Below the pieces are notes generated by a model. It was not told the origin of the DNA. It did not search any database and saw nothing but the letters and a program-made list of their open reading frames with translations. A DNA stretch of 6,706 nt, taken from NCBI GenBank assembly GCA_003225615.1, contig QIAS01000346.1, forward strand, positions 1-6,706, written 5' to 3'. This document shows, piece by piece, positions 1-6,408 of the stretch. The position numbers and the translations under genes were made by a program. How positions within the stretch are numbered: the stretch's first letter is position 1; each line of letters begins with the position of its first letter. The DNA comes from Acidobacteriota bacterium. Lineage in GTDB: Bacteria > Acidobacteriota > Terriglobia > Terriglobales > Acidobacteriaceae.

Positions 1-1331
1 TTATCAACTTGCGTCTGCGGCCCCTCGGCAATCTGAAACGTCACGACCACCTTTGGTTCTTTATCGACCACCTCGGGAGTAATAGAGACTTCTTCAAAGC
101 CCCGATCCTGGTAGAGCGCCTTCAGATTTTTCACACTCTGACGCACTAACTTGTCGCTGAACTTGCCGTGAGAAAAAAGATGCTTCTTCTTGACTGGAAC
201 CGCCTCGGTTAGTTCGTCCTCATCAATGTGCTGATTCCCGCGGAAAGCCACCTGCTCCAATTTGTGCTTCTTGCCTTTGTCAACGTTGTAGACCACCGAA
301 ATTTGGTCTGGCTGGCGTTGTAAAACGGTGTTCACTTTTACGTCGGCATAACCCTTGGCCTGAAAATAATTAATAAGGTTCCGCTTCCCTTCCTCTACCA
401 GGTCGCTATCGAAAGTCCCTTCCTGATAAAGGGGGATCGCTTTGCGCTTGTTGCGCTCCGAGAGAAATGGAATCCATGAGAGTCTCGCCCCTGCGATGCG
501 TACTGAAACGGCTGGCCCTTCGTTTACGGTGATGGTGAAATCAGCCCGATTGGTTTCGGGATGGTATCGAGGCGGACTCACCTGAATTTGGCTCGCCAGA
601 TGGTTGTGCTTGATCAGGTACTGCCGCAGCACCTGAGTTCCCGCTTGGATGCGCTTGGGCGTATAAGCTTTCCCGCTCTTCAGCGAGGCTCCTGTCGCCG
701 CAGCGCGAAATGAGCGCGTGGCACCTAGCAGACGCCGCGCCTCTTCCGGCGGAGGTCCTTGCACCTCGACTTGTCCAATCTTCGCCCGCTTCCCCAGCTT
801 CACATGGAAAGTCACATTGGCTAGCCCGTGGGCTTTATCCAAATCGGTTGAGGGATCGACCTGCGTCTGGAAATATCCGTGAATCTGCAAGAAATTCACC
901 AGTGCCGTCTTTGCTTTTTGAACGTTTTTTTCCTCGAAGGGATCCTGATCAGGCAGATTCACCACTTGCAGCAGCCGTGTGTAAGTAAAAGCTTTTTCCG
1001 CTCCCGGGAATTTTGTGACCCCGTAATAGTAGGCAGGCTCCATCACGAACATGACATGCAGCCCGGGGGCCTCCGGCTTAACCTGCACCTCGACCTTTTT
1101 AAAGATGCCGGTGCGCTCCAGTGCCTGAATCGAGTCCTGAATTTTCTGGTTGGAGTAAGGCTCGCCCGCCTTCTGCGCCACCAAACGCCGGAGATCCTGA
1201 ACATCAATTGACGGATCGGTGACTAGGTCGACAGCGCCCACTGGTTGTCCGTCATACGACGCAACGGGAGCCTGGGCGAACAGGCGGAAAGTAAGCACGA
1301 AGAAGAAAGCAGCACAAGCCAGCCAACGCAT
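1..1331 (-). CDS. BamA/TamA-family outer membrane assembly protein, N-terminal POTRA part (partial)
   Basis: This minus-strand frame is open from an ATG at 1331 to the left edge (443 codons), so the C-terminus is missing. It starts with a signal peptide (about residues 1-21, MRWLACAAFFFVLTFRLFAQ then A), followed by five POTRA-like repeats at roughly 31-98, 99-183, 184-275, 276-355 and 356-442. Each shows the POTRA pattern of a beta strand, two helices and closing strands; examples are the helix around ALERTGIFKKVEV (70-82) and the fifth repeat with VAFRGNQHIDEDELTEAV (361-378) and LYQDRGFEEVSI (407-418). In this family POTRA domains sit in the periplasm, bind unfolded outer-membrane proteins or partners, and precede a 16-strand barrel, which would lie off the window. 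An in-frame TGA seven codons upstream supports this ATG, but no clear Shine-Dalgarno is visible. The gene is divergent from the next one and so is probably first in its transcript. BamA, TamA or a lineage-specific paralogue cannot be separated without the barrel. Confidence 0.85.
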   Translation of the reverse strand, partial: MRWLACAAFFFVLTFRLFAQAPVASYDGQPVGAVDLVTDPSIDVQDLRRLVAQKAGEPYSNQKIQDSIQALERTGIFKKVEVQVKPEAPGLHVMFVMEPAYYYGVTKFPGAEKAFTYTRLLQVVNLPDQDPFEEKNVQKAKTALVNFLQIHGYFQTQVDPSTDLDKAHGLANVTFHVKLGKRAKIGQVEVQGPPPEEARRLLGATRSFRAAATGASLKSGKAYTPKRIQAGTQVLRQYLIKHNHLASQIQVSPPRYHPETNRADFTITVNEGPAVSVRIAGARLSWIPFLSERNKRKAIPLYQEGTFDSDLVEEGKRNLINYFQAKGYADVKVNTVLQRQPDQISVVYNVDKGKKHKLEQVAFRGNQHIDEDELTEAVPVKKKHLFSHGKFSDKLVRQSVKNLKALYQDRGFEEVSITPEVVDKEPKVVVTFQIAEGPQTQVD

Positions 1332-1502
1332 AGCAGGGTTGAGAGGCGCTCACATTGCTATTACCTGATCGCATGTGTCTTTAGCGGTGACCCCGGGAAT
1401 AAGACACGGAACGCCGGCGCCCGATCCGGCGGACGTTTCTCAGATGCGCGGTTGTAGTTCGAGGATGTCTCTTAAGAAGCAATCGGTTGTAGCAGGGACT
1501 GC

Positions 1503-1571
1503 GGCTTCGTTCCCTATGCCGAACATGGCTCTGGCGGTGATATCCAAAAAATAAGACCTCCCAACGAAGCC
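1503..1571. repeat. 9-bp perfect inverted repeat with 51-bp spacer
   Basis: GGCTTCGTT at 1503-1511 is exactly reverse-complementary to AACGAAGCC at 1563-1571. The position upstream of the GGT gene would allow a long-range stem in a leader RNA, or paired protein-binding half-sites. Neither role is shown by the sequence, and a match of this length can occur by chance in a region this size. Confidence 0.35.
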
Positions 1572-1590
1572 CCGCCAAAGCAATGGCGGG
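1571..1590. repeat. GC-rich hairpin (7-bp stem, 6-nt loop)
   Basis: CCCGCCA (1571-1577) pairs perfectly with TGGCGGG (1584-1590) around the loop aagcaa. No T-run follows on either strand, so it is not a typical intrinsic terminator. It covers an upstream in-frame ATG at 1583, which is one reason to disfavour that ATG as the GGT start; the hairpin more plausibly lies in the 5' leader or promoter region. Confidence 0.45.
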
Positions 1591-1614
1591 CCGCCCACTC
1601 GAACTATTGATCTT

Positions 1615-1636
1615 TCTCTGCTCGTCGGAACAGAGA
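1615..1636 (+). promoter_or_regulatory. Possible hairpin over the GGT ribosome-binding region
   Basis: TCTCTG (1615-1620) and CAGAGA (1631-1636) form a perfect 6-bp inverted repeat with a 10-nt loop, ending 6 bases before the preferred GGT start at 1643. The purine-rich right arm is the only Shine-Dalgarno-like sequence near that ATG, so folding could limit ribosome access. The regulatory role is inference. Confidence 0.3.
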
Positions 1637-1642
1637 TGTCTA

Positions 1643-3340
1643 ATGTTACAGATTTTTGGTAATGTGGCTTGGATATTCTCGTTAATGTTTTCTTGTGTTT
1701 GCTTGCACGCAGCCTGGGCCCAGGATCGCTCTTACGGGCGTTCCATGGTGGTAACTGATCGTGGCATCGTCGCGACCAGTCACTTCTTGGCTTCGCAGGC
1801 CGGCGCTCAGGTTCTCGCTCACGGTGGTTCCGCCATGGATGCAGCGATAGCCGCGAATGCCGTGCTGGGCGTAACTGAGCCGATGATGAATGGCATAGGC
1901 GGCGATCTGTTCCTCCTGTACTGGGACGCTAAGAACGGCAAGCTGTATGGGCTAAATGCGAGTGGGTGGGCACCTCAAGGCCTCACGATAGCTTTTCTCA
2001 ATAAGCAGGGTGTGACCTCCATGCCGGAAGACGGCATCCACAGCGTGACGGTGCCGGGTGCGGTGGATGGTTGGGCGAAAGCTCATCAGCGTTTTGGAAG
2101 ACTAGCCTGGAAGGACTTGTTTGCACCGGCCATCTACTACGCCGAAAACGGGTATGCAGTGCCTGAAATCATTCACGACTTCTGGATCATGGGGCGCGAC
2201 AGGTTGAAGCAGACAAGCGAAGCAGAGCGTGTGTTTCTTTTAAGAGGCAAAACGCCCGAGGTTGGTGAGAAGTTCTCCAACCCGGATCTGGGCAAGACCT
2301 TACGTTTGCTGGCGGACAAGGGGCCGGGGGAGTTCTACCGAGGCGAAATTGCGCACGCGATTCTCAAGACTTCCGCCAGTCTAGGCGGGACAATGCACGC
2401 CGGCGATTTGGCAGAATTTTCCTCGGAATGGGTCGACCCCATTTCCATTGACTATCGGGGGTGGAAAGTCTACGAGCTTCCTCCCAATGGGCAGGGGATG
2501 GCTGCGCTGGAAATGTTGAATATCATGGCTGCCTCGCAACCAGACAGGCAGGGTCCACTCGCCGCAGTGGAGTTGCACAAGAAGATCGAGGCTATGAAGC
2601 TCGCCTACAGCGATCTGTATCGCTACAACGGTGATCCGCGCTTTGCCAGCATTCCAGTACGAGGACTGCTTTCAAAAGAGTACGCCGAGCAGCGAGCTGC
2701 GCTGATTGATCCTCAGAAGACAAACTGCGCGGCGGCGAGTGGCACGCCGGCAAAAAGCGATACCACGTACCTGGCGGTGGTTGATAAAGACGGCAACATC
2801 GCATCCCTGATCCAGAGTGTTTACGACTATTTTGGTTCCGGAGTCGCGGTGAGCGGCATGGGTTTTCTGCTGCAGGACCGCGGTGCCCTCTTCGTGCTTG
2901 ATCCCAAACACCCCGATGCGCTAGCCCCGCACAAACGTCCCTTTCACACAATCATTCCCGCATTTATGGAGCGGGGCGACGAGCACATAGGCTTCGGGAT
3001 CATGGGCGGCTCCAATCAGCCACTGGCGCATGCGCAATTCGTATCTGACGTGGCGGATTACGGCTGGAATATCCAGGCAGCTCTTTCCGCTCCGCGCTTC
3101 ACCATCCGCGATACGGGAGAGCCGATCAAGTGCACCATTCTGATTGAGTCCCGTGTAGCGCCCGAGGTGCAGACACAATTGCGGAAGCAAGGCCACGAGT
3201 TGGTGCTGCGCAAGGAGTACTCCGCATTTATGGGACGTGGCCAGGCGGTACTTCACAATTCCAAAACGGGAACAAACTTCGGTGCCTCTGACCCGCGGGC
3301 TGATGGCGCGGCCGAACCGGAGCCAATTCCGCTCCAGTAA
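1643..3340 (+). CDS. Gamma-glutamyltransferase-family protein, exported Ntn-hydrolase
   Basis: This 565-residue protein belongs to the GGT family, which cleaves or transfers gamma-glutamyl groups, or hydrolyses related amides, after autoproteolysis into large and small chains. The signal peptide is residues 1-26, ending AWA before QDRS, so it should act in the periplasm or outside. Family landmarks are HGGSAMDAAIAANAVLGVTEP (first part, about 60-80), GIGGDLFLL (84-92), a PPNGQG segment (280-285), the processing site SDTTYLAVVDKDG with nucleophile Thr374 (the equivalent of E. coli Thr391), QDRG (411-414), HTIIPA (435-440), the oxyanion-type GIMGGS (452-457) and the C-terminal GASDPRADGAA (547-557). 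The His after TT in classical GGTs is Tyr here. The region of the substrate-binding Arg114 of E. coli GGT reads LNASGWAP (104-111) with no Arg. This points to the YwrD/acylase-like branch, so the substrate is uncertain. An alternative ATG at 1583 adds 20 residues but lies in a hairpin and gives an over-long leader, so 1643 is preferred. The stop at 3338-3340 is clear. Confidence 0.93.
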   Translation: MLQIFGNVAWIFSLMFSCVCLHAAWAQDRSYGRSMVVTDRGIVATSHFLASQAGAQVLAHGGSAMDAAIAANAVLGVTEPMMNGIGGDLFLLYWDAKNGKLYGLNASGWAPQGLTIAFLNKQGVTSMPEDGIHSVTVPGAVDGWAKAHQRFGRLAWKDLFAPAIYYAENGYAVPEIIHDFWIMGRDRLKQTSEAERVFLLRGKTPEVGEKFSNPDLGKTLRLLADKGPGEFYRGEIAHAILKTSASLGGTMHAGDLAEFSSEWVDPISIDYRGWKVYELPPNGQGMAALEMLNIMAASQPDRQGPLAAVELHKKIEAMKLAYSDLYRYNGDPRFASIPVRGLLSKEYAEQRAALIDPQKTNCAAASGTPAKSDTTYLAVVDKDGNIASLIQSVYDYFGSGVAVSGMGFLLQDRGALFVLDPKHPDALAPHKRPFHTIIPAFMERGDEHIGFGIMGGSNQPLAHAQFVSDVADYGWNIQAALSAPRFTIRDTGEPIKCTILIESRVAPEVQTQLRKQGHELVLRKEYSAFMGRGQAVLHNSKTGTNFGASDPRADGAAEPEPIPLQ

Positions 3341-3365
3341 AATTACAGCTCTCACTGCTTTTTTC

Positions 3366-3394
3366 TTGACGTCTCACTACAGTTTATCTAGGCT
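3366..3394 (+). promoter_or_regulatory. Weak sigma70-type promoter candidate for the receptor gene
   Basis: TTGACG (3366-3371) is a 5/6 match to the -35 consensus. With a 17-bp spacer it is followed by TAGGCT (3389-3394), which keeps only the T, A and final T of the -10 consensus. It would give a leader of about 110 bases before the start at 3514. The call rests on these matches alone. Confidence 0.25.
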
Positions 3395-3502
3395 TCCGCA
3401 GCATTAGGCTTCGAGCGGACTGTATCGAGTCTTTTCTCCGCCTCCGTGTCGCTCCGTACGTAGTGAGATCTTCGCATACGTGTTCTCAATTCGTGGCTGT
3501 GC

Positions 3503-3509
3503 AGGAGGG
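3503..3509 (+). promoter_or_regulatory. Strong Shine-Dalgarno that fixes the receptor start
   Basis: AGGAGGG is separated by four bases from ATG 3514. It decides for this start over the in-frame GTG at 3463, which has no ribosome-binding site and would place 17 polar residues ahead of the signal peptide. Confidence 0.75.
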
Positions 3510-3513
3510 CCTT

Positions 3514-6408
3514 ATGAATCGTCGGAACTGGCTAGCATTCTGGTTGTTGCTGTTGGGATCCCCGCTTCTCGTTTGGTCACAGACCGGCCTCACTTCATTG
3601 CGCGGCACGGTAACTGATCCCTCGGGAGCCCTACTGGCACGGGCAGAAGTCAGCCTGGACAATGCAGCGACCGGGTTTCACGTCAGCCACGGCACAGATC
3701 AGACGGGTGCCTACGAGTTTCCCCAGATTCCTCCCGGGAAGTACACGATTAGCGCGACCAAAGCCGGCTTCGCCCAGCAGGTGAAAACGGCCGAATTGTT
3801 GGTAAGCCAACCCGCGACGATAAATTTTGCTCTCTCGGTGCAGGCGACCAGTGAGACGGTGGAGGTCAACGACATCGCGCAGGCGGTCAATACTGCCGAT
3901 GCGACGATTGGGAACGCGATGGCCAATTCAACGATTCAGGCGCTTCCGATTGAAGGTCGTAACGTGCCGGATTTGCTCAGCCTGCAGCCTGGCGTGGTGT
4001 ATCTGAATTCGCGAGCGACTAATCCTGATCAGGACAGCAGAAGCGGTGCGGTGTCGGGTGCTCGTTCCGACCAGAGCAACGTCACGCTGGATGGCGTGGA
4101 CGACAATGATCAGAGACAGGGTTACGCCTTCACCGGCGTGCTGCGGTCAACCCTGGATTCCGTAGAAGAGTTTCGGGTCACAACGACGAACTCCAACGCT
4201 GACAGCGGACGATCGTCGGGCGCTCAGGTCACGCTGGTAACGAAGAGCGGCACCAACAATTTTCATGGCAGCGTTTACGAATACAACCGCAATAATATTG
4301 GGCACGCCAATGACTGGTTCAATAAGGCGGCGGAAATTTCGGCAGGACTGCCAAACCGGCCGGGTCAATTGATTCGCAACACGTTTGGAGCAACTCTCGG
4401 CGGCCCGATCAAGAAGGATAAGATTTTCTTCTTTTTGAATTATGAAGGACAGAAAACGCAAGAGAATCAGCAACAGAACCTGACTGTGCCAACGGCTGCC
4501 TTCAAGGCAGGTGGCGTCAGCTACAACTGCACCGGCGACCCGAAATGTCCGAGCAGCGGGATTCAAACACTCACACCGGCGCAGATTGCCAGCATGGACC
4601 CGATTTGCACGAGCTCTTGCCCCTGGGGCCGTGGCGACGACCCGAACTCCCTGGCTACGCTCAATGCGTTCCCGAACCCCAATAGTCCAGGAGGAGACGG
4701 GTTGAATACTGGCGGTTTTACCTGGTCCGCTCCGGATCCTGCCAGGCTCAATACGTACATCGCCAAGGTGGATTCTCAGTTGAGCCCGAGCCAGCGACTG
4801 TTCATGCGCGGGAATCTGCAAGGCGACAGAAGTTCTCTGGCCCCCCAGTTCCCGGGAAATCCTCCAAACGCGTCGATCGTGAGCACCTCCAAGGGATTTG
4901 CCGCAGGACACACGTGGACGATCAGGGCCAACCTGATTAATAACTTTCGTTACGGCTATGTTCGTCAAGCTTTAAACAACGTCGGCGCGGGAAATAGTTC
5001 CTTCTCAGATTTTGTGGGAATCAGCGCGCTGACTGCGGAAAACACCACCACGCTGCTGAATGTGCCCGTGCACAACTTCGTGGATGACTTCACCTGGGTC
5101 AAGGGTAAACACACGCTGCAGTTTGGTGCGAATTATCGATTGATCCACAACAATGCATCATCCAATAACGTGTCATTCAGTTCGGCGTCGAGCGGCGGCG
5201 CGAATATCAGTCAAGCCGCGATTGCGGGAACCGGCCAAAGCTTTGATCCCGCGGCATTCGGCTTCCCCGCGGTCTCCGGCGACTTTTCCACCAGCTACGA
5301 CAATGCCATCACTGCGATCGCGGGTCTGCTAAGCACTATCAATGTGCATAACAACTACAGAGTGGCGAGCGCAACTACAGCCACGCTATTGCCGACGGGA
5401 TCGGCGATTGCGCGCAACTTCAAGGCTAACGAATTCGAGTGGTATGTGCAGGACTCATGGCGCGTCAGGCCGAATCTGACGGTTACGATCGGTCTGCGGC
5501 ACACACTGTTGCAGACCCCGTATGAAGTGAATGGCCAGCAGGTGGCGCCAACGATTGACCTGCACCAATGGTTTATTAATCGCGCAATTGCGGCGGCGCA
5601 GGGCACGGGCAATCAACCGGAATTTGCCTTTGCGCCGTCAGGCCAGAGCCGTGGCGGCGCGCCGTACTGGAGTATGAACAAATTGAACTTTGCGCCGCGG
5701 CTGGCGGTTGCCTACTCTCCGGATTCCAAGACCTCGATTCGAGCTGGATGGGGCATCTATTACGATCATTTTGGGGAAGGGATTGTTGACGGCTTCAGCC
5801 AGTTCGGGTCATTCGGGTTGACCAGCACACAGGCAGCTCCGTCGAACATTTTCACCCCCGACGATGTGCCTCGATACACCGCTCGAACCAGTGTACCGGC
5901 ATTGCCGGGGGGTGCGCCTCCGTCGACGGTTTCGTATCCAGCGTTTCCACCTGACGATCCGAATACTACGGGATTCACATTTAACTCGAATGGAATCGAC
6001 GGGCGGATCAAGACGCCGTATTCGATCGCTACGGACTTATCGGTCCAACGATTGATTGGCAAAGGGTGGACATTCGAGGCGGCCTACGTGGGACGGTTTG
6101 GGCGACACCTGCTTCAGCAGCGCGATCTGGCCGCGGCTACCGACCTTGTCGATCCGAAATCGGGAATGGATTACTACGCTGCCGCGCGAGCGATGTCCCG
6201 GTTCGCGCTCGCAAACGGTGAAGACAGCAACGCGGTGATCCCCCCATTCCTTACTTTGAAAATCTATTTCCTACCGCAGCAGCGGGAGGATTCAGCGCAA
6301 CCCAGAATATTTACACCGGTTCGGGCGGCAGCAATGCTTGTCCTTCGGGCTTCCGCTGGGCTAACCGGCCGGGAAGAGAAGTTGGCGCGCCGTTCCGGTT
6401 GGGGCTAA
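3514..6408 (+). CDS. Oar-like TonB-dependent receptor, frameshifted near residue 911
   Basis: This is an outer-membrane TonB-dependent receptor/transporter of the Oar-like type; the ligand cannot be read from sequence. From ATG 3514 it has a signal peptide (about 1-23, MNRRNWLAFWLLLLGSPLLV core), then a carboxypeptidase-regulatory-like domain (about 27-110, with LRGTVTDPSGALLARAEVSL and the glycine/proline turn FPQIPPGKYTISATKAGF). ETVEV (114-118) sits where a TonB-box-like stretch is usual. The plug domain (about 125-250) includes ALPIEGRNVPDLLSLQPGVV, NVTLDGVDDND and VTLVTKSGTNNFHGSVYEY; the barrel then starts, with NTFGATLGGPIKKDKIFFFL (289-308) as a hallmark. Later barrel strands are regular up to AVIPP. 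The correct family sequence ends at residue 911 at a six-C tract (6240-6245). The last 53 residues to the TAA at 6406-6408 are out of frame and lack barrel character. The usual continuation is in the -1 frame (separate entry). Whether the gene is functional is open. Confidence 0.9.
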   Translation: MNRRNWLAFWLLLLGSPLLVWSQTGLTSLRGTVTDPSGALLARAEVSLDNAATGFHVSHGTDQTGAYEFPQIPPGKYTISATKAGFAQQVKTAELLVSQPATINFALSVQATSETVEVNDIAQAVNTADATIGNAMANSTIQALPIEGRNVPDLLSLQPGVVYLNSRATNPDQDSRSGAVSGARSDQSNVTLDGVDDNDQRQGYAFTGVLRSTLDSVEEFRVTTTNSNADSGRSSGAQVTLVTKSGTNNFHGSVYEYNRNNIGHANDWFNKAAEISAGLPNRPGQLIRNTFGATLGGPIKKDKIFFFLNYEGQKTQENQQQNLTVPTAAFKAGGVSYNCTGDPKCPSSGIQTLTPAQIASMDPICTSSCPWGRGDDPNSLATLNAFPNPNSPGGDGLNTGGFTWSAPDPARLNTYIAKVDSQLSPSQRLFMRGNLQGDRSSLAPQFPGNPPNASIVSTSKGFAAGHTWTIRANLINNFRYGYVRQALNNVGAGNSSFSDFVGISALTAENTTTLLNVPVHNFVDDFTWVKGKHTLQFGANYRLIHNNASSNNVSFSSASSGGANISQAAIAGTGQSFDPAAFGFPAVSGDFSTSYDNAITAIAGLLSTINVHNNYRVASATTATLLPTGSAIARNFKANEFEWYVQDSWRVRPNLTVTIGLRHTLLQTPYEVNGQQVAPTIDLHQWFINRAIAAAQGTGNQPEFAFAPSGQSRGGAPYWSMNKLNFAPRLAVAYSPDSKTSIRAGWGIYYDHFGEGIVDGFSQFGSFGLTSTQAAPSNIFTPDDVPRYTARTSVPALPGGAPPSTVSYPAFPPDDPNTTGFTFNSNGIDGRIKTPYSIATDLSVQRLIGKGWTFEAAYVGRFGRHLLQQRDLAAATDLVDPKSGMDYYAAARAMSRFALANGEDSNAVIPPFLTLKIYFLPQQREDSAQPRIFTPVRAAAMLVLRASAGLTGREEKLARRSGWG
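6240..6246 (+). other. C-tract frameshift site in the TonB-dependent receptor
   Basis: Six C in a row (6240-6245) followed by A. In the upstream frame it reads ATC CCC CCA TTC; one more C, or a -1 slip, would give ATC CCC CCC ATT and the family-like junction VIPP-IPYFENLFP. The heptamer C CCC CCA fits the X XXX XXY form of a -1 slip site. A downstream hairpin exists (6269-6290, TCC/GGA plus CCGC/GCGG) but begins 23 bases after the tract, farther than typical stimulators. A homopolymer sequencing or assembly error, a phase-variable tract or a true pseudogene mutation are all more likely than programmed slippage. Confidence 0.8.

Larger units (their letters stand above)
1332..1642. other. Divergent intergenic region with short inverted and direct repeats
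   Basis: These 311 bases separate the minus-strand POTRA gene from the plus-strand GGT gene and should hold both promoters. I could not fix either promoter: no good TTGACA/TATAAT pair is evident. The region contains a GC-rich inverted repeat CGCCGG/CCGGCG (1412-1417 and 1426-1431), a direct repeat CGGTTGTAG (1449-1457 and 1484-1492), a 9-bp inverted repeat GGCTTCGTT/AACGAAGCC (1503-1511 and 1563-1571), a hairpin CCCGCCA/TGGCGGG (1571-1577 and 1584-1590) and a hairpin TCTCTG/CAGAGA (1615-1620 and 1631-1636). The short frames inside it are arginine-rich or featureless and are judged non-coding. No tRNA fold was found. Confidence 0.6.
3341..3513 (+). other. Intergenic region between GGT and the TonB-dependent receptor
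   Basis: This 173-base gap has no coding frame I would support. A run of six T (3359-3364) follows the GGT stop, but the only stem ahead of it is 4 bp (CAGT 3335-3338 with ACTG 3354-3357), too weak to call a terminator. The gap also holds a weak promoter candidate and, at its end, the receptor's Shine-Dalgarno, both listed separately. Confidence 0.6.

Noticed and set aside
710..1457. Three plus-strand frames at 710-988, 879-1211 and 1245-1457
   Set aside because: The first two lie opposite the POTRA coding sequence, whose minus-strand translation is clearly family-like; the third straddles its start and the intergenic gap with no protein-like pattern.
1449..1520. tRNA-like stretch with GTAGTTCGAGG and nearby complementary segments
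   Set aside because: No cloverleaf with acceptor, D, anticodon and T stems in correct spacing could be drawn.
1381..1578. 65-codon minus-strand frame in the intergenic region
   Set aside because: Its arginine-rich, low-complexity composition, lack of a domain or ribosome-binding site, and overlap with repeats make coding unlikely.
2592..3355. Minus-strand frames opposite the GGT gene (2592-2951, 2672-2911, 2921-3355)
   Set aside because: The plus strand carries the conserved catalytic motifs here, and the antisense products have no recognisable features.
3335..3364. Intrinsic terminator after GGT
   Set aside because: There is a six-T run, but the only stem before it is 4 bp with a 15-base loop, too weak to support.
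3463..3513. GTG at 3463 as the receptor start
   Set aside because: It has no Shine-Dalgarno and would bury the signal peptide behind 17 extra residues, while ATG 3514 has AGGAGGG at ideal spacing.
4147..4968. 273-codon open frame on the minus strand inside the receptor gene
   Set aside because: It lies wholly opposite well-matched receptor sequence, is arginine-rich, and shows no recognisable domain or ribosome-binding site; it is a codon-bias shadow.
6247..6408. The 53-residue tail in the original frame as the genuine receptor C-terminus
   Set aside because: It lacks beta-barrel strand patterns and a terminal aromatic residue, while the -1 frame over the same bases continues the family sequence.
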